This document shows positions 18,438 through 27,878 of a stretch of DNA of 64,000 bases, piece after piece. Made by a program: the position numbers and the translations under genes. A model generated the notes under the pieces. It made no database searches. It was not told where the DNA came from and saw nothing but the letters and a program-made list of their open reading frames with translations. Origin of the DNA: Microvirga sp. SRT01 (GTDB lineage: Bacteria > Pseudomonadota > Alphaproteobacteria > Sphingomonadales > Sphingomonadaceae); NCBI GenBank assembly GCA_018139225.1, contig JAGSNX010000005.1, forward strand, positions 62,001 to 126,000, in the 5' to 3' direction. The stretch's first letter is position 1, and each line of letters starts with the position of its first letter.

Positions 18438-18804
18438 CCCCTCGAGCTCCCCTTCCGTAGAACCCTGCCTGGCTGCGCCTCCACTACAGCGGCTCACAAC
18501 CACTTCCACGGCTTGCGCAAGCACGATAGAGCCAGCAGCATTCCAGGTGGGGAGTGACGTGCGCGAGATTGACAGCGCCAGCACTTGCTCCGGTTGCTGG
18601 CATGAGGCTGTGCACGGCTCCGCGTGATCAGCGGCGCATCCCTCTTGCAGCCATGATGTCCGGCGCGTGCGCTTGACCCACCTTCGGCCATTCACGTCCG
18701 CTTCGCGACGGCCCGGAAGCTGACGTCTGTTCAGGTTTACTCCAAAGTTCCAATCAGGGGACCAGCCACGGCCCGGCTCGTGGCTGGCTTCGTTGTCGAC
18801 CTGC
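18438..18804. other. Intergenic stretch, no gene seen
   Basis: Open frames here are shadows with poor codon use. No tRNA, clear terminator or repeat was found. It separates a plus-strand gene from the end of the minus-strand azoreductase gene. Confidence 0.5.
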
Positions 18805-19410
18805 TCAGGCGGCCATCGCCTCAATCCTTTGAGCGGCGCTCGCCATCGCGGCCTGATCCTGCTCCGGCCCGTAAGCGATGCCTTCCGCTCGGATCACCTC
18901 GACGTCCAGCATGCCGAGGAAGTTAAAGATCGCTGTGAGGTAGGTCGACAGGTGATCGTACCCAGCGAACGGCCCTTCCGAGTAAATCCCACCCGATGAG
19001 AGGACGAGATACACCTTGCCGCTCAGCAACCCGCGTGGCCCCTCGGCCGTGTAGCTGAAGGTTTGCCCGGCGATCGCTACATGGTCGACCCACGCCTTTA
19101 ACGTCGAGGGCACCGTAAAGTTGTACATGGGCGAGCCGACCACCACCACGTCTGCCGCCTTCAGCTCGTCAACCAGAGTCTTGGATCGGCTCATGGTCTC
19201 GGCCAGCTTGGTTTCGCCGCTGTCCTCGGCCGTCCAGGCATGCCGGATCGTCATGTCCACGTGAGGAAGCTGATCGGCAACAAGATCGCGGTACACGATT
19301 GTCGCACTGGGATTGGCCGTCTTGAGCCGCTCAACGAATTGGCTGGAGAGGCGGCGTGTATGCGAGGCAGCGCTGTCGCTCGCACTGGCATCGATGTGCA
19401 GGATGTTCAT
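18805..19410 (-). CDS. azoR: FMN-dependent NADH:quinone oxidoreductase / azoreductase
   Basis: 201 aa flavodoxin-fold enzyme of the AzoR family. It begins MNILHIDASASDSAASHTRR (FMN phosphate site) and carries VGSPMYNFTVPSTLKAWVDH and LVLSSGGIYSEGP, both AzoR signatures. It reduces quinones and azo dyes by two electrons using NAD(P)H and protects against thiol or quinone stress. It is divergent from the HxlR regulator 90 bases away, a typical regulator-target pair. Confidence 0.92.
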   Translation of the reverse strand: MNILHIDASASDSAASHTRRLSSQFVERLKTANPSATIVYRDLVADQLPHVDMTIRHAWTAEDSGETKLAETMSRSKTLVDELKAADVVVVGSPMYNFTVPSTLKAWVDHVAIAGQTFSYTAEGPRGLLSGKVYLVLSSGGIYSEGPFAGYDHLSTYLTAIFNFLGMLDVEVIRAEGIAYGPEQDQAAMASAAQRIEAMAA

Positions 19411-19500
19411 AAGGTCAGCTCCGGTCTGGAAAAGTGACCTGGACCAGCTATGAGACTTCAAGCGCCCCGCCAAGGAGGCATTTTTGCAGGACCTAGTCAC

Positions 19501-19878
19501 ATGGAGCTGACCACCCCCGAGCCGATCCATGTCGAGTGTAAGCGGTTCAGCGGTGTTCTCAGCCTGATTGGCGACAAGTGGACGGTGATGATTGTGCTGA
19601 CGCTCACAGAGCGGCCGCGCCGCTTCAACGACATCAAGCGCACCATCGGCGGCATAAGCCAACAGATGCTCGCCCGAACGCTGCGTGCGCTTGAACGCGA
19701 TGGCATGGTGACCCGCACCGTCCACCCCACCGTGCCGCCTCAGGTGGAGTACGCCCTCACCGCACTTGGCCGTTCGTTGGCCGATCCGATCCGCGAACTC
19801 GGATTCTGGGCCGGCACGCACATTGCAGAAATCGAGAGCAATCGGTCGGCGTTCGACGACGCAAGGGACAGCCAATAG
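19501..19878 (+). CDS. HxlR-family transcriptional regulator
   Basis: 125 aa from the ATG at 19501, chosen because AGGA lies nine bases upstream; an ATG at 19450 would add 17 residues. The HxlR winged-helix blocks are CKRFSGVLSLIGDKWTVMIV, GPRRFNDIKRTIGGISQQML-like, RTLRALERDGMVTRTVHPTV and PQVEYALTALGRSL. Cys near the N-terminus is the usual redox-sensing residue. It probably controls the divergent azoR gene. Confidence 0.9.
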   Translation: MELTTPEPIHVECKRFSGVLSLIGDKWTVMIVLTLTERPRRFNDIKRTIGGISQQMLARTLRALERDGMVTRTVHPTVPPQVEYALTALGRSLADPIRELGFWAGTHIAEIESNRSAFDDARDSQ

Positions 19879-20039
19879 CCCCGCCCGACACCGCAAGGAC
19901 CTCGCCTTCGCAGCGTTCTACAACCGGCGGCTCGACCCATTTTCGGCCGTTCGCGGCTCGTGTCCGGCTCTGCAACAGCGGACGTTGGCTCATCGGGCAC
20001 CGCCTATCGCCAAGTCGCGAAACAAGGCAACGAGCCGGC

Positions 20040-20936
20040 ATGAACCGTCTCGCCTTTCTTGCCCTCACCCTGGCCGGACTTGCCTGGGGGCTTGGCTTTC
20101 CACTCGGCAAATTAGCCCTGCGCGAACTCGACCCGGCGCATATGGTGCTGCTCCGCTTCATCGTTGCCAGTATCGTCGCCTGTCCATTCGCCCTTGCCAC
20201 GAAGGAAGCTCGAGCGCTGTTCCGTTCGCCACCGGTGCTGCTGGCGGGTGCGCTTTACGGACTGGCCTTCGTGGTCCAGTTCGAAGGACTGGCCGGGGTC
20301 ACCGTTACGCTTGCTGCCCTGCTGGTCGGAGCGATGCCCGCGCTGATCGCAGTCTCGGCTTATCTGATCGGCGAACGTGTCACGCGCGCCTCGTGGATCG
20401 GCGTCGTCGCAGCGACGGGTGGCGCGGCTTTGATTGCTGGCAAGCCGGGCGCCGCCGGCACTGCGATCGGCATCGCGCTCTCATTGGCATCGCTGCTGAT
20501 CTTCCTGGCGTGGCTGCTAGCGCTCAAGCGCGTGCCTGCGACGCGATCGGCGATGGCAGTGCCCGCCGTCACACTGGTTGTGGCGACGCTCACCGTGCTG
20601 CCGGTCGCTCTACTGCTCCACGGTGCGCCCCCACTCGCGCTTAGTCCGGTCGCTTGGGGTGGGATCATTGGACAGGGTCTCCTCTCCACCTTCCTTGCCA
20701 CCGCCGCGTGGCAGTATGGCGCGGCCCGCGTCGATAGCGCCAGTGCAGGCGTGTTCATCAACATCGAGCCGCTGATCGGTGCCGCGCTCGGCATCAGCCT
20801 GTTTGGTGATCCGGTGGGATGGCCAGTCCTGCTGGGCGGAATGCTGATCGTGCTCGGCAGCATTGTCGTCGTTCGCGGCGAACGCCCCAACGCCAGCCAT
20901 GCAGCAGACGCTACGCATGGTCTTTCAATGGACTAG
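20040..20936 (+). CDS. EamA/DMT-family exporter
   Basis: 298 aa with ten predicted membrane helices forming two EamA repeats. The first repeat begins LALTLAGLAWGLGFPLGKLA with ELDPAHMVLLRFIVAS; the second ends ASAGVFINIEPLIGAALGIS and a final helix before a hydrophilic tail. DMT exporters move amino acids or other metabolites out of the cell; the substrate is not predictable. It follows the HxlR gene on the same strand after 161 bases. Confidence 0.9.
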   Translation: MNRLAFLALTLAGLAWGLGFPLGKLALRELDPAHMVLLRFIVASIVACPFALATKEARALFRSPPVLLAGALYGLAFVVQFEGLAGVTVTLAALLVGAMPALIAVSAYLIGERVTRASWIGVVAATGGAALIAGKPGAAGTAIGIALSLASLLIFLAWLLALKRVPATRSAMAVPAVTLVVATLTVLPVALLLHGAPPLALSPVAWGGIIGQGLLSTFLATAAWQYGAARVDSASAGVFINIEPLIGAALGISLFGDPVGWPVLLGGMLIVLGSIVVVRGERPNASHAADATHGLSMD

Positions 20937-21403
20937 GTCCTTTCCCGCCCTGCGCCGCAGCGGGGAAAAGACCCAAAAACGGACCTTCAGCGACCTCACG
21001 GGGGCACCCGAAATCAGCCGGTCGTTCATGAGAATGAGCCAACTGCGTCCAAGAGCCCGGCAGTCGCTTGGCCTGGCTCAGATTAAGGGGATCGGCGTCA
21101 GGCAGCTATCGAGCGACCATGTGCAGATAGCTGATGTGAGTGGACCTTTTCTGCACGTTGATTCTCGCACGGATTGATGGACGTGGATCTGCTACGATGC
21201 CCAGCTCCGGGCGTTCGGGATCTCAGCGTGCATAAATCGGCCGTTATATGTACATCGCCGCTACCAGCCCCTCAATGACCCGAACCGGTGTCCGCTCTAT
21301 GGTTGAACCAGCCCCTACGTAAACGGACGACTTTCTCGCGAAGGAGCGGACCTCAATCGGCCGAACGCTTGCCCGCAGTCGCGTTCACGACCATTTGTCT
21401 AGC
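20937..21403. other. Intergenic stretch at the left edge of the defence island
   Basis: No convincing gene was found; a 104-residue frame at 20863-21177 overlaps the exporter end and has no family features. Composition begins to change after about 21.2 kb, where accessory genes start. No tRNA or attachment repeat was seen to mark a clean boundary. Confidence 0.5.
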
Positions 21404-22360
21404 ATGAGGCAGGAGATCATAGAGAAGCTGGCGATCGCCGAGCAGTTCTCGCACAACGCCCAGTATGCGGGTGTCCCGCGGCAGGCGGTAGCGGACGGTT
21501 ATGCCTCGGTCGACGCGATGTTCTCAGCGGTCCTAGAGGACGAGGGGGTCGTGCCGCCGCGAAACCATCGGCAAAAGTTGGAAGAGGTCCACCGCCGGGC
21601 TCCCGCGATGTTTGACGAGCGTCAGGAGCGGTGTGGCTCTGGCTTTTCCTACATGGGCGGGATCGACTGGGCCGACCTGGAGATGTTTTACCGGGAATGG
21701 CTGACCAGCCGATACGAGCGGTTCGAAATGTCCGCCGGCTTTGCACGCGGCAGAGTTGCGATGACTATGCAGGCTAACAACCTAGGCGTTCGTTGGCTTG
21801 CCGACCGCCATGGCGAGGACTGGCTCGATGTGCAGGCGGCGGTTTCGCGTGCTGCCTACGGATATGATCAAAGCCGGACCACTGAGGCGCTGGCCCACGC
21901 GCACGACTACCTATTTGGGGAGGCCGAGGCGTACGGTGAGCGGATTGGCCGCAAGTTGGCGACCAAGATGGCGAGTGTCACGAACTTCTGTGGAGCCGAC
22001 ATCGTTGCGGGCGACGAGATCACACGCGGGATTATTGAGGACGACGAGCGCATCGCGCGGCATGCGTCGCGCGTCTACGTCGATTTCTGCGGTTTAATGG
22101 AGGAGATCAGGGCAAAGCGGCTGAAAGCTATACTAGCGAGGGACCCGGCAATTGGGTACAACGAGGCGCTCGACGCCGCGACAGACTTTATGCTTTCGAT
22201 GAAGACCAAATATCACGGCGAGCCGCTGTCAGACATTGGCGCGGGAGTCAGCCGTATGATCGAGCGTTCGATTATGATGATGCCAGGGGCCAGGGGCGAC
22301 GCCGACGGGATAGAGGCGGGACGCGAAGATTTGCCCAACAATGAGCCGACCGCTGGATGA
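21404..22360 (+). CDS. Hypothetical protein, possibly HEPN-like, paired with DUF2971
   Basis: 318 aa, alpha-helical and soluble. I do not recognise a named family. The N-terminal stretch AVADGYASVDAMFSAVLEDE followed by PPRNHRQK resembles the pattern of HEPN helical bundles (an A/S-rich helix, then a basic-His turn), but a clear RX4-6H motif is not proven. A TTG three codons earlier is a possible alternative start. The stop overlaps the DUF2971 ATG, so the two are co-translated and likely work together, perhaps as a toxin-type defence unit. Confidence 0.65.
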   Translation: MRQEIIEKLAIAEQFSHNAQYAGVPRQAVADGYASVDAMFSAVLEDEGVVPPRNHRQKLEEVHRRAPAMFDERQERCGSGFSYMGGIDWADLEMFYREWLTSRYERFEMSAGFARGRVAMTMQANNLGVRWLADRHGEDWLDVQAAVSRAAYGYDQSRTTEALAHAHDYLFGEAEAYGERIGRKLATKMASVTNFCGADIVAGDEITRGIIEDDERIARHASRVYVDFCGLMEEIRAKRLKAILARDPAIGYNEALDAATDFMLSMKTKYHGEPLSDIGAGVSRMIERSIMMMPGARGDADGIEAGREDLPNNEPTAG

Positions 22361-23175
22361 GCGACGCTGCCGCGGATGATGAACTGAGCATCGGCTATCG
22401 GCAAGATCGCCCGCTCATCTACAAATATGTATCCGACGTAGCGCTGCGAGGGATCCTAAACAGCAGTCGGCTTGGCTTTTCGCTGCCCGCCGATCTCAAC
22501 GACCTTTTTGACCAGCCCCGTGTCGAGCGGTCGCGCTTCCCCCAATCGATCATGACTTTGTTTGGCAGCGAAAAGACAGACGAGGAACTGGCGCAGGAGG
22601 AAGATGCGCGCTGGGGCACATGTGCAGTCGGTAGTTTCACGCGGACGCCGGACAACGCGCTGATGTGGGCTCACTACGCTGCCGGCCACCGCGGCGCGGT
22701 CATTGAGTTGGACGCAGACATTGCTGAGCTTACCGCTCCAAGCCTGCTAGTCCCAGTCCAGTATGGTTCCTGTATATACATGAAGCGGCCCAACCAGTCG
22801 CGTTACGGACGCCTACGCCTGCCGACGTTCCGGAAAGATGGGGAGTTCCGACTTGAGGATTACGAGCGTCTACAGCGGCTGTTTTTGAGCAAACCGCTGT
22901 CCTGGGCCTACGAGGAGGAAGTACGCGCCGTCGTCAGGACGAGCGACTTCGCGTTCTCGGGCCGCAGCATGGACGGACGATGGGAAAGGTTCGAGCTTGA
23001 CGGACGGACGCTGTGGGGCCTCAGGCTGGACCCAGGTGCGGTGACGAGAGTGATCGCGGGGGCGAGGTTTGAAGGTATGGACTGGCTCAGGGCGTGGGGA
23101 GCGGAGCATCGCGCCACGATCGAGCGAGCCACCCCGTCGCCAGACACCTGGGACCTCAGATTCGTGACTACCTGA
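22357..23175 (+). CDS. DUF2971 domain protein
   Basis: 272 aa. The DUF2971 signature is visible: IYKYVSDVALRGILNSSRLG (tyrosine-rich start), LNDLFDQPRV, CAVGSFTRTPDNALMWAHYA and HRGAVIELDAD, followed by SKPLSWAYEEEVRAVVRT. Proteins of this family often occur in defence or abortive-infection contexts; the activity is not established. The start overlaps the upstream gene by four bases. It is followed by about 325 bases without a gene. Confidence 0.85.
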   Translation: MSDAAADDELSIGYRQDRPLIYKYVSDVALRGILNSSRLGFSLPADLNDLFDQPRVERSRFPQSIMTLFGSEKTDEELAQEEDARWGTCAVGSFTRTPDNALMWAHYAAGHRGAVIELDADIAELTAPSLLVPVQYGSCIYMKRPNQSRYGRLRLPTFRKDGEFRLEDYERLQRLFLSKPLSWAYEEEVRAVVRTSDFAFSGRSMDGRWERFELDGRTLWGLRLDPGAVTRVIAGARFEGMDWLRAWGAEHRATIERATPSPDTWDLRFVTT

Positions 23176-23500
23176 GCGTCTAAGCGCCAGTCTCATCCGC
23201 TGCCAAAGCGGAAGAAGTGAGACCGAGTCACCGAGGCAATCTACCATCCTTTCCGGAACAGCAGCCGGCGGAGCCAGTGCACTAAACAGCCATTTTTGCA
23301 GCCCCCAACGTCGCCGAGCCGCGCAGTGCTAAACTAATATGAGACGACGTAGCTAACTCTAAACGCAAAGGTGGTCATGCTTAGAACTGGCGACCTAGCG
23401 CGGTTAAGAGTGCTTCCTGGGCATCCCGCGCGGCCTAACCGCAGGACCAAGCAATGCCGTTCTGGTGATATCCGATATCGGTTGCTAGCCAACTCACTTC
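23176..23500. other. Intergenic stretch, no gene seen
   Basis: No supported coding frame. The sequence turns AT-rich towards 23.5 kb, where the horizontally acquired nuclease and Gabija genes begin, so it probably holds the nuclease promoter and an island joint. Confidence 0.5.
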
Positions 23501-24148
23501 ATGACAAACATAAATGCTATCATAAAAGGTGGTTGTGCGGAGGACGGCTTGGTTTTTTTTGAACTCCCGTGCCATCCTCAGGATGGTGCCACAGCTTGGC
23601 ATCTAGGCAACCTAGTGCATATACACTCTCAACGCTTAGGAGCGCACAACACCCCATCCGCTGAACATGGCAACGAGATATTAGCGCACGCCAAGGGAAA
23701 ATACGGCGAAATAGCGTTCCACAATTGGCTAATTACCCTCGGTCTAGTAATTAGCCACACGCCGTTCAGGGATGACTATACGCAGAAGGTTGGGGATGAC
23801 GACTTCATTGTTAATGGCCATCGCTTAGAAATAAAGAGCAAAATGCGGACGGACGCTAGCTCGTTTCCTCCTAAGCCATATTACAACGTCAATCTTGGCA
23901 AAAAGGGCATTGAAGAGGCAATTCATGTCTTTGTCGAGATCAGTGGCCGTGATCCGCTTGACCGCGCACCGCCAGCGCTAATCGTCGGCTGGGCCACTCC
24001 GGATCTAATTCGTAAAAAGGGTGAACAGACGTGGCCCGGCAAGTTAAGCGACAACGGCCGTTTTACTTTTAAGCGCCATGACTGGGATATCGCTATTTCC
24101 GATTTATTTGATCCCTTTTCCTTATCTAGTATTCTAAAGGCTGCATAG
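23501..24148 (+). CDS. Putative PD-(D/E)XK nuclease-like protein
   Basis: 215 aa. GKYGEIAFHNWLITLG places Glu70 on the first helix of the fold, and DDDFIVNG followed by HRLEIKSKMR gives the acidic residue near 101 and Glu110-x-Lys112, the D...ExK catalytic set. It looks like a small restriction-type or Holliday-junction-type nuclease fold. Base use is more AT-rich than neighbours outside the island. It converges with gajB, with 17 bases between stops, so it could be an extra part of the Gabija locus or an independent nuclease. Confidence 0.65.
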   Translation: MTNINAIIKGGCAEDGLVFFELPCHPQDGATAWHLGNLVHIHSQRLGAHNTPSAEHGNEILAHAKGKYGEIAFHNWLITLGLVISHTPFRDDYTQKVGDDDFIVNGHRLEIKSKMRTDASSFPPKPYYNVNLGKKGIEEAIHVFVEISGRDPLDRAPPALIVGWATPDLIRKKGEQTWPGKLSDNGRFTFKRHDWDIAISDLFDPFSLSSILKAA

Positions 24149-24165
24149 TTTTATTTTACCGATCT

Positions 24166-26079
24166 TCATAGCGCTCCCATCTCTGACAAGAACCTTGACG
24201 GGCTTTTTGACCAACCATCCATTCGTGCAGCGTAAGACATGGTCAGGGTCTCTTGCGTCCTAGTTATCGCAACAAAGCAGTTTCGTCGTTCTTCTTGCAT
24301 TTCCTTAGATGACGAACCCTTTTTAACCGCCGACCAACTGGGAAGCTGGTCTTCTATCATAGCCACGAGATAGACGTGGGCAAATTCTAAGCCTTTTGAC
24401 GCATGAATTGTAAAGCATGGGATGGCACCTGCCTGCGGCAGCGCCGACTTGGATCGTAGATCCAGTTCCTGCAGAAGAAGATGCAATGTGACTTCGTCTC
24501 GGCCGTACTGAGCACAGATTTCCTGTGAAAGGTTGCTCCAGGTGCCCTTCTCATCCGGGTAATCGTCAAAGGTCCCATCCTGGGCAGCAGCCGAATTCGG
24601 AAGAGCATCAAGCCACTCAAATGCAGCCGTGATAAAGCCCCAAAAATCTAGCCGGTCCGCCAGATTACGAATTGGCCCATCAACAAGTCTGCGCGTATCT
24701 GTGGAAATGTGATCACGCGCCAAAACAGCCGCAATCCATGCTCTTAGATAATCCCCTCCCATAGTTGATGCAGCTGAGATTACATCTCCCGTGTTTAGGT
24801 CTACGCCCTCCAATGAGAAGAACGCTTTGTTCGCTTTACGCAGGCACTCACGGCTACCGCGCGCATTAGCAAGACGCAGAATTGAATGCAGCCACTGAAG
24901 CGGAGCGCTTTCAAACTCATTTTTACGCGCTCCGAGATAGCCGCTTATACCTTCCGCATCCAAAGCTCTTATTACGCCCTCAAGTGCTTTCCTAGTGCGA
25001 GCCAGGATCGCGCAATTGCCCCTATATGATTCCGACTTTGCGGCTATATCAGCCGCAACCCATGATGCCTCACTTGCGAAGGTGTCAAACTGACGCACCC
25101 GCACGACCTCATTGTCGGTTTGTGGCCGATGAGCCCGTAATTGGAGCTTTCCTTCCGACCTCTCGAAGTTATGGGCTATCAGCTTGTTTGCCAAAGCAAC
25201 TACCTGCGGAGGACATCTGTAGTTATCCGGTAACTGTATAGTGGATACATTAAAGTCCTTTTCAAGCGCCCGCAGCCTATCAGGACTCGCGCCATTCCAC
25301 TGGTATATGATCTGATCATCGTCGGCTACGGCAAACAGATTTTTTGACTGGCTATTTACAATATGACAAAGTATCTTATACTGAGTCATGTTTGTATCTT
25401 GGAATTCGTCAATACATACGTAAGGGTAAATGCGTTGCACTTGTTTTTTAACATTAGGCCTTGTTTCAAGTAGGTTAAGAGCTTCCGCCATAAGACCCGG
25501 AAAGTCTAAGGCGTTACGTTCAATCATCAATCTACGATAGCTCTTATACACTAGGCCTAATGATTCTGGTTCCTGAACACCCCCAGCTAAAAGCGTTGTG
25601 GAAGCCGTTTCGGGCTTGATGTCATTCTCCGTTAAACGATTTACTAGTGGAAGAAGACGCTCGCTAGATAACTTGTCACGAACAGAAATATCTTGCAGTT
25701 CATTAATCGCTTCTTCGAGCAATGAGTGACGATCGCCGTCTTCCACAAGCATTGTAAAGTCAGGGCGGAGGCCGACATGCTGACCATGCTGCCTGACAAG
25801 GTCAGCAGCAAATGAGTGAAACGTCGTCAGTAGCGTACGCTGTAAGGAACCCTTTAGAAGGTCAGAAACCCTTTCCCGCATTTCAGCCGCGGCCTTATTC
25901 GTAAAGGTCAGCGCTAGGACTTTAAAATGTCTGTCCGACGTCTCGTCGATCAACCTTGCTAAGCGATATGCAAGAACCCTTGTTTTACCGGATCCCGGCC
26001 CAGCCAAAACAAGTAGGGGCCCATCGTTCCACTGCACAGCTGCAAGCTGATTTTCGTTGAGCGTAGTTAGGTCCAACAT
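24166..26079 (-). CDS. gajB: GajB, UvrD/Rep-like helicase of a Gabija system
   Basis: 637 aa superfamily 1 helicase with all motifs: Q motif LNENQLAAVQ, Walker A AGPGSGKT, ALTFTNKAAAEMRERV, Walker B CIDEFQDTN, VADDDQIIYQWNGA, DNYRCPPQV, FTIHASKGLEFAHVYLVAM and FVAITRTQETLTMSYA. The ATG at 26079 overlaps the gajA stop as TGATG; a GTG one codon earlier is possible. Directly after an OLD-family nuclease gene this is GajB, which senses DNA ends or nucleotide depletion and works with GajA against phage. It is longer than the classic 494-aa protein. Confidence 0.88.
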   Translation of the reverse strand: MLDLTTLNENQLAAVQWNDGPLLVLAGPGSGKTRVLAYRLARLIDETSDRHFKVLALTFTNKAAAEMRERVSDLLKGSLQRTLLTTFHSFAADLVRQHGQHVGLRPDFTMLVEDGDRHSLLEEAINELQDISVRDKLSSERLLPLVNRLTENDIKPETASTTLLAGGVQEPESLGLVYKSYRRLMIERNALDFPGLMAEALNLLETRPNVKKQVQRIYPYVCIDEFQDTNMTQYKILCHIVNSQSKNLFAVADDDQIIYQWNGASPDRLRALEKDFNVSTIQLPDNYRCPPQVVALANKLIAHNFERSEGKLQLRAHRPQTDNEVVRVRQFDTFASEASWVAADIAAKSESYRGNCAILARTRKALEGVIRALDAEGISGYLGARKNEFESAPLQWLHSILRLANARGSRECLRKANKAFFSLEGVDLNTGDVISAASTMGGDYLRAWIAAVLARDHISTDTRRLVDGPIRNLADRLDFWGFITAAFEWLDALPNSAAAQDGTFDDYPDEKGTWSNLSQEICAQYGRDEVTLHLLLQELDLRSKSALPQAGAIPCFTIHASKGLEFAHVYLVAMIEDQLPSWSAVKKGSSSKEMQEERRNCFVAITRTQETLTMSYAARMDGWSKSPSRFLSEMGAL

Positions 26080-27785
26080 CACGCTGCATCCTTCGCGAGT
26101 CTGATAGCTTGATTTATTGCCGACTTAAGAAGGGCAGGAACGCCTGCCTCCCCCTGCGCGATAATTTGTTCGGCAACTTGTAAAGCGGCAGCAGGCTTAC
26201 CACCCTTTGCTTGAGCCTTGTAGACTTGGTGCCAGTATTGGACAGATCCAACTGGATCTACTACTGTCGCAGCCTTCTGGGGCGATATGTTTCCTTGATA
26301 TACGGCTCCGTACCCTTCAACAGATAGAAATACCTCCATAGGTCCATGATCTAGCATGGAGATGTGATCCGCCGCAGAGCGGCCTGCCAAGCGATTGCTC
26401 GCGGTTGTTTGATACGTCGCTCCGGCCGGGTCGCGGTCAACCAGAACGAACCACGCGATGCCAAACTCGTCGGCCAACGTGATATACCTGTCTAGACCAA
26501 CCTGAGAGAACTCGACGAACGACACGCCTTCTCCGTAAAGGTCGTGCCCCATAGCACGGGCACATTCCATCAATAGCTGCCCCTCTGTCTCGCCCTCTAC
26601 GAGGATCCAACAGCGCGAAAACAAGAGGCTACCTCGCGTCGACCGCACCTTGTAATCTAGCTTTCGGACATCGTCAGCGTTCAAGGCACCTGGACTGAGA
26701 TAGCTTACCTGGATATTCCCGTTTTTCCGGTGAAGCCTCCTAATCTTGCTAAGCGGAACGCCCGCTAACAAGTCACCTGAGTGGGTTGATATTAACTTCT
26801 GCCCGGCAAAAGACTGTAGCATCCTTCCAACTGCTTGAATCGCTGATGGATGTAAATGAGCCTCTGGCTCCTCCAACGCGAGCAGTGGAGATGCCACGGC
26901 ACCATACCCGTCAGCTAAACGACTCTTCAAGAATGCGTCGAACAGGCAAATAACGGCGAGGCTTTGAGTGCCATTCCCATGCCTCACAATCGGAATCTTC
27001 GCGCCCGTACGAGCAGACAGGCTGACCTGCGTTCGTGACAGAATGTCAAAGACGCGCGCTGGCAACGCCTCGATTAGGACCGGATCAGCAGATCCGTCGG
27101 GTAGAAGAGCAGTAGCGTTTGCAAGATGGGTTTTAACATCTTCAAAAGCAGTATGCTTTTCTAGAATTTTCTCATTAAGAGCCGCTAGTGCCTCTTCTAA
27201 TTCCTTCTGATCTTCTGGCGTAAGACTGAGACTCTTGACGAATGGCCCCCAGAATTGCGATCGGGGCTTGAATTCCTGAGTGGCGTCCCGCAAAGATGCC
27301 AGATAGAAATATGGCACAATCTGTGATAAACTACTCACCGCTCGGGATGCTTTGCCCGGTGACAAAGTGTTTCCGGCGCTATCGATAAATGATTGATCAG
27401 ACACATAGTCATTGATGGTGCTATCGAAGCTACTACTCACGCGCAATGTAAGCGAACTTCTATCACCTAAATCCTGGGTCACACCGTCAAGAAGCTGGTA
27501 TACATCGTCCGGCCATTCGGAACCTGGCTCCTCCTCGAAGTGAAGCGTTATGACGATTGGCGATGCCTGCCTTGGGTCTGCTGCATTGTCATCTAAATGA
27601 TAGTCGTATTCAGAAAAGGGAGAAGAGCGCCGGCCAACCGAACGCGAGAGACATAGGCGAATAGCATCGAGGACTGACGTCTTCCCGGCATTGTTTTCGC
27701 CAATCAGAACGCAAATATCATCAAATTCAACGGTAAGGTCGACAATTCCGCGAAAGTGCTCAATTTTCACCCTCTTTAGTAGCAT
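26079..27785 (-). CDS. gajA: GajA, OLD-family ATPase-TOPRIM nuclease of a Gabija system
   Basis: 568 aa. The N-terminal ABC-type ATPase has Walker A GENNAGKTS (residues 29-37), a signature-like GNGTQSLAVICLFDAFL and Walker B LLALEEPEAHLHPSA, with LISTHSGDLLAG. The C-terminal TOPRIM domain has Glu in ILVEGETEGQLL and the acidic pair in FVLVDRDPAGA. Length and order match GajA, which forms a tetramer that nicks specific DNA when nucleotides fall. Coupled translation with gajB supports the Gabija call. AT-rich, island-borne. Confidence 0.9.
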   Translation of the reverse strand: MLLKRVKIEHFRGIVDLTVEFDDICVLIGENNAGKTSVLDAIRLCLSRSVGRRSSPFSEYDYHLDDNAADPRQASPIVITLHFEEEPGSEWPDDVYQLLDGVTQDLGDRSSLTLRVSSSFDSTINDYVSDQSFIDSAGNTLSPGKASRAVSSLSQIVPYFYLASLRDATQEFKPRSQFWGPFVKSLSLTPEDQKELEEALAALNEKILEKHTAFEDVKTHLANATALLPDGSADPVLIEALPARVFDILSRTQVSLSARTGAKIPIVRHGNGTQSLAVICLFDAFLKSRLADGYGAVASPLLALEEPEAHLHPSAIQAVGRMLQSFAGQKLISTHSGDLLAGVPLSKIRRLHRKNGNIQVSYLSPGALNADDVRKLDYKVRSTRGSLLFSRCWILVEGETEGQLLMECARAMGHDLYGEGVSFVEFSQVGLDRYITLADEFGIAWFVLVDRDPAGATYQTTASNRLAGRSAADHISMLDHGPMEVFLSVEGYGAVYQGNISPQKAATVVDPVGSVQYWHQVYKAQAKGGKPAAALQVAEQIIAQGEAGVPALLKSAINQAIRLAKDAA

Positions 27786-27878
27786 GGTACCTCCAGGTCT
27801 TCTTTGAGCACTCGCTTTAGGCGCGAGACCATCAACTTTAAAAAATTACGTTCTTACAATCATTGCAAATATCACTAG

